NCBI GenBank assembly: GCA_018609755.1
Contig: JAHENZ010000124.1
Coordinates: 1-34,584, forward strand
DNA from: Salinivenus sp.
GTDB taxonomy: Bacteria; Bacteroidota; Rhodothermia; Rhodothermales; Salinibacteraceae
Direction: 5' to 3'
Length of the DNA stretch: 34,584 nt
Shown: positions 1-6,181 of the stretch, piece after piece
Numbering within the stretch: position 1 is the stretch's first letter
Layout of the letters: each line of letters begins with the position of its first letter
Program-made: the position numbers and the translations under genes
Notes under the pieces: generated by a model
Database searches by the model: none
Seen by the model: only the letters and a program-made list of their open reading frames with translations
What the model was told of the DNA's origin: nothing

Positions 1-1308
1 ATCCATCCGTCGCCGAGCTATCACAAGTACGACGTGACCGACTACCGGGCCATTCATCCGGACTACGGGACGATGGCCGACTTTGAGCGCTTCCTGGCGG
101 AGGCCCACGAGCGCGGCATCCGGGTGGTGATGGATTTCGTGATCAACCACACCGCCCGGGCGCATCCGTGGTTTCAGCGAGCCGTGGAGAATCCCAGTGG
201 ACCGTACCATGACTTCTACGTCTGGGCCGACCCCGATACCCTTTCTTCCCTGACGGTGGAGGGGACCAATCCCGATTCCGACAATCGAGAGCTCTGGCAC
301 GAGGCCGAGGGACTGGAGGAGCGCTACTACGGCTTCTTCTGGGGCGGCATGCCGGATCTAAACTTCGACAACGCCGCCGTTCGCGACTCAATCGTGGACA
401 TTGGGCGGTTTTGGCTGGAGAAAGGCGTCGATGGGTTCCGGCTCGACGCTGCGCGGCACATCTACCGAACGCCCAAGAAGAATCACCGCTTCTGGGAGCA
501 GTTTCGGGCCGAGATGGAGGCCATCAAGCCGGACGTGCTTCTCGTGGGCGAGGTGTGGGACGAACCGGACGCCGTCACGCCTTATCTGTCCGGCCTGCAC
601 TCGGTGTTCAACTTCGACATGGCCCAGGCCATGCTTGACGCTGCCGGCACGGGTCGCGCCGACAGCCTCGCCCACCGCCACGCCCGGATCCGGTCGGCCT
701 ATCAAGAAGTGGCACCCAACTTTGTAGATGCCACGTTTCTGGCCAATCACGACCAGAATCGGGTGCGGAGCGTGCTCGACAGTGACGCAGAGGCGCGGGT
801 CCCCGCCCACCTTCTCTTTACGCTCCCGGGGCACCCGTTCGTGTATTACGGCGAAGAAATTGGGATGCGCGGCAAGAAGCCGGACCCACACATTCGGGAG
901 CCGTACCTTTGGACTCGTCCGCCCGATTCCGTCCGGGCCGACTGGATTGAGCCGGAGTATAGCACCGACTCGACTGTTACTCCCCAACAAATACAACGGC
1001 AGCGCGAGGGATCCTTGTGGCAGCTCTATCGGCGCCTCATCAAAATCCGAACGCAACAGCCGGCGCTCCACGACGGGGGGCTTCGGCCCGTGTCGTCCCC
1101 CGACACGTCTGTCGCTCTGTTCGTCCGAACACATGCCGAGGGCGACCTCCTGGTGGCCCACAACGTAGGGGAGAATGAGGTTCGTACAGAATTGCCGGAC
1201 GCTCTTCGTGCATTTGAGCAGAGACTCTATCGCTCTACCCCACATGCGCAGCGGCAGTCGGAGGCACTCGTCCTGCCCGCTCGAAGCACCCTGATTCTTC
1301 GCCGGTGA
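1..1308 (+). CDS. GH13 alpha-glucosidase/alpha-amylase family protein (5' partial)
   Basis: The gene is cut by the left window edge; frame 1 is open from base 1 (IHPSPSYHKYDVTDYRAIHP) to the TGA at 1306-1308. GH13 signatures are visible in order: the DFVINHT region, the nucleophile Asp in GFRLDAARH (445-447), the acid/base Glu in LLVGEVWDE (550-552) and the transition-state Asp in LANHDQNR (751-753). The catalytic set is therefore complete. About 100 N-terminal residues of the (beta/alpha)8 barrel are probably missing. The C-terminal beta domain ends in STLILRR. The overall pattern resembles oligo-1,6-glucosidase/alpha-glucosidase and trehalose-synthase-like members, which act on alpha-glucosidic bonds of maltodextrins or trehalose. 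The exact substrate cannot be read from the fragment, and the missing N-terminus hides any signal peptide. The GH31 gene 245 bp downstream on the same strand suggests shared alpha-glucan use. Confidence 0.93.
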   Translation: MHPSPSYHKYDVTDYRAIHPDYGTMADFERFLAEAHERGIRVVMDFVINHTARAHPWFQRAVENPSGPYHDFYVWADPDTLSSLTVEGTNPDSDNRELWHEAEGLEERYYGFFWGGMPDLNFDNAAVRDSIVDIGRFWLEKGVDGFRLDAARHIYRTPKKNHRFWEQFRAEMEAIKPDVLLVGEVWDEPDAVTPYLSGLHSVFNFDMAQAMLDAAGTGRADSLAHRHARIRSAYQEVAPNFVDATFLANHDQNRVRSVLDSDAEARVPAHLLFTLPGHPFVYYGEEIGMRGKKPDPHIREPYLWTRPPDSVRADWIEPEYSTDSTVTPQQIQRQREGSLWQLYRRLIKIRTQQPALHDGGLRPVSSPDTSVALFVRTHAEGDLLVAHNVGENEVRTELPDALRAFEQRLYRSTPHAQRQSEALVLPARSTLILRR

Positions 1309-1553
1309 CTGGCGGTTTGTGCCAAACCGGGCGAAAGGCTTTGAGCACACGTTCCCGGAAGCGTCGTTGGACTCTAAGGGACTTCAATCGAGAGCTTGGG
1401 ATTGGCGTTTAGAAAAACGGCTCGCAGCGGCTATCAGAGCCGATATTTAGCGGAGAAAAGTCCAATTTCATGGTTGAAGTTACTTACCGCCGCTCCTGAT
1501 ACGTTCTGCCACTGGTACTCCTTCGCGTTCACAAGATCAACTCCTCGCGTCCG

Positions 1554-4037
1554 ATGACGAATTTGAGCATAGCGGCTTTCCGGTCTCTACTTTTCGGAGT
1601 TTTGCTTCTCGTCCTCCCCCTAAGCGACGGCCTTGCGCAGCGGGCGGCCCCTGGTCCAGGCAATTACGTTGAACATCGAGTCGATGCGTCGACCGTCGTT
1701 GTGGAGGGGCAGAACGCCGACCTTCACCTCACGATCGTTCGGCCGTCCGTGGTGAAGGTTCATTGGCGGCGAGGCGAATCGGGTCCCGATACCTCTCAGG
1801 CGGTTCTGGGAGACGCCACCGCCGACCTGCGCCCGACGGTGCAGGAAAGCGCGAATGCCCTGTACGTGCGCGGCGGCGACGTGACCGCAATTGTGGATAA
1901 GAATCCTCTGCGCGTCCGGGTCACCGACGCCACCGGTCGCACCGTATTCCGGGAGGCGTCGTCGAACGTGGCGTGGACGGACACCAGCCGCACGCTCCGG
2001 ATGGAGATGGACGCGGACACTCGGGCGTACGGCACCGGCGAGCGTCCGGTGTTCGGCGTGAAGGGGCACGCCTTCGACCTCGTCAACACCCAGCGCTACG
2101 GCTACAATGAAGCGCCAATGACGATGAAGGTGAACGTGCCATTCGTCCCCACGACGGGCGGGTACGGCCTCTTCATCGACAACCCCTACAAGGCTTACCT
2201 CAATGTAGCGGAGGCTGATTCAACGCAGCTCCGATACGAGACGGGAGGGGGGCGCCTGCGCTACTACGTGCTGGTGGCTTCCACCATTAAGGAGCAAATT
2301 CAGCAGTACACCGCGCTCACGGGCCGGCAGCCGCTTCCGCCGAAGTGGGCCCTCGGCTACATGCAGTCGAAATACGGCTATCGCACCGAAGACGCGGCTC
2401 GGAGTGTCGTCGATACGCTGCGGCAGAAAAACTTTCCGGTAGACGCGCTCATCCTCGACCTCTACTGGTTCGAGCACATGGGCGACCTTCGGTGGAACCG
2501 GGAGGCGTTCCCGGAGCCGTTTCAGATGATGCAGGACTTGAAGGATCGGGGCGTGCAGTCGATCGCCATCACGGAGCCGTACATCGTGCGTCCGTCCCGC
2601 CTCTTCGAACCGGCGCTCGACAGTAGCTTCGTGGGGCAGACCCCGGAGGGGGAGCCTTACATTATGGAGGACTGGTGGTCGTGCCCGGACGGCTGCGGCG
2701 TGGCCCTGCTCGACATTACGGACCCGGCGGCGCAGGACTGGTGGGCGGAGCAGTACCCGCCGTTCATGGGAGAGACGATGGCGGGACTCTGGACAGACCT
2801 CGGGGAGCCGGAGGAGCATCCGGAGGACATGCAGCACCACATGGGAACCACCCCCGCGGTTCACAATCTTTACAACTTCCTCTGGGCCCGTACCCTCTAC
2901 CAGCGCTGGGACGAATGGCGCCCCGATCGACGGATGGTCAATCTGACGCGCTCAGGGTACGCCGGGATTCAGCGCTACGGGACGGTGCTCTGGAGCGGGG
3001 ACGTGGCGCGCAGCTTCGACGGCCTGCAGGCCCAACCGCCGCTCCTCCTCAACATGGGGCTCAGCGGTCTGGGGTATTACGGTTCGGACCTCGGGGGCTT
3101 CACGGGCGGTCCCAAGCAGCCTGAGCTGTACGCCCGCTGGCTGCAGCACGGGGCCCTCTCGCCCATCATGCGGGTCCACGGCGTCGACAATCTCCCGACG
3201 GAGCCCTGGCGGTTTGGGGCACAGGTGGAGCGCATCGTCCGCTCCAGCGTCCATCTCCGGTACCGGCTGATGCCGTACCTCTACTCCCTGGCCTGGACGA
3301 ATCATCGCACCGGCGTTCCGCTTGCCCGTCCCCTCTTCTTTGCGGATCCGGACGACGAGCAGTTGCACGGCTACACGGACGCGTATCTGCTGGGGCCGAA
3401 CCTTCTCGTGGCCCCGGTGCTGGAGGAGGGCAAGCGGTCGAAGACCGTCCGGCTCCCGGAGGGAACCTGGATTGACTGGTGGAGCGACCGGGCGTACGAC
3501 GGAGGGCAGACGATCACCGTCGACGCTCCGCTCGACGAAATTCCTCTCTTTGTGAAGGCGGGCTCCATCGTTCCCACCCGACCTGTGGCCCCGCACACCG
3601 GCGCCCAGTCGACCGACACGCTTGGGGTTACTGTGTATCCCGATGCTGAAGCGTCTGCGTCCTTCTCTCTCTATGAGGACGATGGCCAGACGCGGCGATA
3701 CCGACAGGGAAGCTATGCCCTTACGTCCCTTCGTCAGTCGTGGCAGTCGGGAGAGGACGCATCGGCCCTTCGCCTTACGGTCGGGGCCGCGAACGGGCAC
3801 TACGAGGGCCAGCCCGAGGCTCGGACCCTTCAGGTCGACGTGCATCGGCTCGCATCGGCGCCTTCCCGCGTGGTCGTGGACGGAAATCCGTTGGCGGAGT
3901 CTGCTTCTCAGGCCGCACTTGCGCAGCATGACGGGTGGTTCTACGACGATGACGAGCAGATTCTCTACGTGCAGCGTCGGGCCGACGTCCACCAGCCGCT
4001 CCGGATCACGGTCCACGGCGCTCGCATTGAGGATTGA
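1554..4037 (+). CDS. Exported GH31 family alpha-glucosidase/alpha-xylosidase
   Basis: This is an 827-residue protein with an N-terminal Sec-type signal (hydrophobic stretch about residues 7-24, likely cleavage after GLAQ). It has the expected GH31 order: N-terminal beta-sandwich (about 35-250), catalytic barrel (about 260-600) and C-terminal beta domains with a DUF5110-like tail. The likely nucleophile is Asp415 in GLWTDLGEP, and the likely acid/base is Asp483 in LWSGD. Family members release glucose or xylose from non-reducing ends of alpha-linked oligosaccharides. The export signal places it in the periplasm or at the surface, so it could supply monosaccharides to uptake systems. The ATG at 1554 is chosen because the signal peptide begins directly there. 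The gene lies 53 bp before the mscS-like gene, so cotranscription is possible. Substrate choice among GH31 activities is not decidable here. Confidence 0.92.
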   Translation: MTNLSIAAFRSLLFGVLLLVLPLSDGLAQRAAPGPGNYVEHRVDASTVVVEGQNADLHLTIVRPSVVKVHWRRGESGPDTSQAVLGDATADLRPTVQESANALYVRGGDVTAIVDKNPLRVRVTDATGRTVFREASSNVAWTDTSRTLRMEMDADTRAYGTGERPVFGVKGHAFDLVNTQRYGYNEAPMTMKVNVPFVPTTGGYGLFIDNPYKAYLNVAEADSTQLRYETGGGRLRYYVLVASTIKEQIQQYTALTGRQPLPPKWALGYMQSKYGYRTEDAARSVVDTLRQKNFPVDALILDLYWFEHMGDLRWNREAFPEPFQMMQDLKDRGVQSIAITEPYIVRPSRLFEPALDSSFVGQTPEGEPYIMEDWWSCPDGCGVALLDITDPAAQDWWAEQYPPFMGETMAGLWTDLGEPEEHPEDMQHHMGTTPAVHNLYNFLWARTLYQRWDEWRPDRRMVNLTRSGYAGIQRYGTVLWSGDVARSFDGLQAQPPLLLNMGLSGLGYYGSDLGGFTGGPKQPELYARWLQHGALSPIMRVHGVDNLPTEPWRFGAQVERIVRSSVHLRYRLMPYLYSLAWTNHRTGVPLARPLFFADPDDEQLHGYTDAYLLGPNLLVAPVLEEGKRSKTVRLPEGTWIDWWSDRAYDGGQTITVDAPLDEIPLFVKAGSIVPTRPVAPHTGAQSTDTLGVTVYPDAEASASFSLYEDDGQTRRYRQGSYALTSLRQSWQSGEDASALRLTVGAANGHYEGQPEARTLQVDVHRLASAPSRVVVDGNPLAESASQAALAQHDGWFYDDDEQILYVQRRADVHQPLRITVHGARIED

Positions 4038-4090
4038 GAAGACGCGGGTCGTTCATCCGCTGCACTGTCTGTGCCCAGATTCGTTCGGCA

Positions 4091-5212
4091 ATGGAGGCAC
4101 TATTTTTTGGCGAGGCCGCGAGTGGAAGCAATGGGTTTTGGGGGCTCGGCCTGCTGATTGGAGCGGTGGTACTCGGGCTCCTGGTTCACGCGCTCGCGAC
4201 CTGGGGCGCGCGCCGCATTTTGGATCGCTCCGTTGAGACGGCACCGCTGCGCGGGGCGTTGCTCCGGCGACTCTCGGGGCCTCTCCGCGTTCTGGTACCG
4301 ATCCTCTTTGCATACGGCGTTCGTCCGGTGGCTCGGTTACATCTGCCTGCAGAGGCGAGCGCGGTTCTCGATGGGGGGCTCTACGTTCTGCTCATCGTCG
4401 CAACGACGTGGCTGATTGTGGCGGCGCTCCGGGCAGGGGAAGAAGTCGTGGCGGAGCATTATTCGACGGACGTGCCGGACAACCTGAAGGCCCGGAAAAT
4501 TGTGACGCAGGTGCAGATTCTGCGTCGTATTGCCACTGCTGTCATCATCGTTCTTGGGGTGGGGCTCGTACTCTTGCAGTTCGAGCCCTTTCGGAAGCTG
4601 GGGACCGGGATCCTGGCGTCTGCGGGGATCGTCGGCATCGTCATCGGAGTGGCTGCACAGAGCACACTCAGCGACCTCATCGCCGGCATCCAAATCGCCC
4701 TTACCCAGCCCATCCGCGTCGACGACGTGGTAATTGTGGAGGGGGATTTTGGGTGGGTGGAAGAGATCACGCTGACCTACGTCGTCGTGCGGGTATGGGA
4801 CAAGCGACGCATTGTCCTGCCTATCACCCACTTCGTCGAACAGCCGTTTCAGAATTGGACCCGGACGTCTGCGGAGTTGATTGGTTCGGTGTTTCTCTAC
4901 GTCGACTACCGCACGCCCGTACAGGCGGTGCGGGACGAACTGCAGCGGATCGTGCAGGCGTCCGAGTACTGGGATGGGGATGCCTGTGCGTTGCACGTGA
5001 CGAGCACCAGCGAGCGAGCAATTGAACTCCGGGCCATCGCCAGTGCGGAAAGTGCGCCCCAGTTGTGGGAACTCCGGTGCGAGATCCGAGAGAAGCTGGT
5101 GACCTACCTCCAAGAAGAGCATCCTGAGGCGCTTCCTGTCGTCCGAGCACGGATGCAGGACGACTCGTCTCTCCCATCTTCAGAGCTAGAAGGGCAACCG
5201 GAACAGCCATAA
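4091..5212 (+). CDS. MscS-family small-conductance mechanosensitive channel
   Basis: The protein has about 373 residues from the ATG at 4091. A TTG at 4034 would add 19 residues and overlap the GH31 stop, which is less likely. Several hydrophobic segments are visible: LLIGAVVLGLLVHAL, LRVLVPILFAYGV, YVLLIVATTWLIVAAL and IVIIVLGVGLVLLQ-like stretches. They are followed by the pore helix region rich in Gly and Ala (LASAGIVGIVIGVAAQ) and the soluble beta domain (RVDDVVIVEGDFGWVEEI, then LPITHF and PFQNWTR). This order is diagnostic for MscS channels, which release solutes on hypo-osmotic shock. That fits a halophile, though osmotic function is inferred from the family. The C-terminus is acidic and Ser/Glu-rich. 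A hairpin follows directly at 5220-5256. Confidence 0.92.
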   Translation: MEALFFGEAASGSNGFWGLGLLIGAVVLGLLVHALATWGARRILDRSVETAPLRGALLRRLSGPLRVLVPILFAYGVRPVARLHLPAEASAVLDGGLYVLLIVATTWLIVAALRAGEEVVAEHYSTDVPDNLKARKIVTQVQILRRIATAVIIVLGVGLVLLQFEPFRKLGTGILASAGIVGIVIGVAAQSTLSDLIAGIQIALTQPIRVDDVVIVEGDFGWVEEITLTYVVVRVWDKRRIVLPITHFVEQPFQNWTRTSAELIGSVFLYVDYRTPVQAVRDELQRIVQASEYWDGDACALHVTSTSERAIELRAIASAESAPQLWELRCEIREKLVTYLQEEHPEALPVVRARMQDDSSLPSSELEGQPEQP

Positions 5213-5219
5213 CACACAC

Positions 5220-5256
5220 GTGCCCATCCGGATCCGTGCGAGGTCCGGACGGGCAC
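5220..5256. terminator. Hairpin between convergent genes, probable transcription terminator
   Basis: Arms GTGCCCATCCGGA (5220-5232) and TCCGGACGGGCAC (5244-5256) pair at 12 of 13 positions around an 11-nt loop. The only mismatch is A5226 against C5250. It starts 7 nt after the stop of the MscS gene and faces the end of the convergent minus-strand gene at 5311, so it could serve both. No clear T-run follows on either strand, so it is not a textbook intrinsic terminator. Confidence 0.55.
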
Positions 5257-5310
5257 AGTCGTCGGGGAAGGCGTCAGGTCAGAGACGCTTCCTTAGAATA
5301 CAAAACCAAC

Positions 5311-5694
5311 TCAGGCGTTCGTACGGGCCCGTTGAGACTGCCTCTGATTTTTCGCAACGTCGTTCGGAGGCCAGTCATCATCTTCCTGTTCCGGCTCGGG
5401 CCACAGCGTCTTTACCTCCTTCGTTGATTTGTCCACAAAGGGTTTTTGCTCCTCTTCGGGGGAGGGTTCTGGTTCTTGTGTCTGGGTCGTGCGCTTCGAA
5501 GCCTTGCTCCTAGAGACGTCGCTCACCATCAGAAGTGCTGGCATTACAAACAGAGCAGAGAGGAGAGACCACATCAGGCTTTTCACCCAGACTCCGGCAT
5601 TGGCAGTGTCGAACATCGTCCCTCCGAAGCTGACCAAAACCCAAACGCCGATGGCGATACTAAGGTAGAGAATGGCGCGACGAACATTTTCCAT
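5311..5694 (-). CDS. Small two-helix membrane protein with charged C-terminal tail, unknown function
   Basis: The protein has about 127 residues if translation starts at the ATG at 5694 (MENVRRAILYLSIAIGVWVL). An upstream in-frame ATG at 5751 would add 19 residues without hydrophobic character and is less likely. Two transmembrane segments are visible, about residues 7-24 (AILYLSIAIGVWVLVSF) and 36-56 (SLMWSLLSALFVMPALLMV), joined by a short loop. The remaining 70 residues form a hydrophilic, Pro/Glu/Gln-rich tail (TQEPEPSPEEEQKP, then WPEPEQEDDDWPP), probably cytoplasmic and disordered. I recognise no family. The gene is convergent with the MscS gene and separated by about 490 bp from the rtcB end, so it appears monocistronic. 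Confidence 0.6.
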   Translation of the reverse strand: MENVRRAILYLSIAIGVWVLVSFGGTMFDTANAGVWVKSLMWSLLSALFVMPALLMVSDVSRSKASKRTTQTQEPEPSPEEEQKPFVDKSTKEVKTLWPEPEQEDDDWPPNDVAKNQRQSQRARTNA

Positions 5695-6181
5695 AACGAT
5701 AGGGGCGAGAGACGAACTTGGCAGACCTGCACAATTAGGTTCTATCTCCAACGAGAAAAGGATAGGAAATTCGGAAATGTCGATCCCTCCTAATGCCTCA
5801 CAAAGGGGGCGATGAGATGTGCAGGGTAGCGTTTGTTCGCTCCCGCCGGTTTGTGAATGAGTAGACGCACGGGTGTTTTCTAAATGGGCACTTCTATATA
5901 GGCAGGATATTTCTCTGTGTTTCGTTTTGTACCAGAACGATCAAAAATTGTCCGAGATAAGGGCCCAGCAAATAGTATACCAACAGTTGGGAGTGGGCTG
6001 GTTTTTTCCATGAGTTGAACCGGAGGTGTGGAAATTTAGTGTCTCCCAAACGGAACATCTGCCTTTTGTGAACTGGAGATCAATTTTTTTAGCAGGGCAT
6101 TTGGTCCGCTCATCCTTCCGGGTATATCTCTACAAGACGATTCATTGAGGGGGCATCGGCTTCGGGCTTTGCAGGTCGGCG
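5695..6181. other. Intergenic region, 487 bp, AT-richer than neighbours
   Basis: This spacer lies upstream of the small membrane-protein gene (minus strand) and downstream of rtcB (minus strand), so it should hold the rtcB transcript end and the membrane-protein promoter. Base composition is clearly more AT-rich than the genes, for example around 5890-5950 and the T-run near 6090. I found no convincing strong hairpin, tRNA or open frame with coding character. Confidence 0.5.

Noticed and set aside
388-1350. Long minus-strand open frame opposite the GH13 gene
   Set aside because: It runs antisense to a gene with complete catalytic motifs, and its translation is low in complexity and rich in Arg, Val and His, as expected of a shadow frame.
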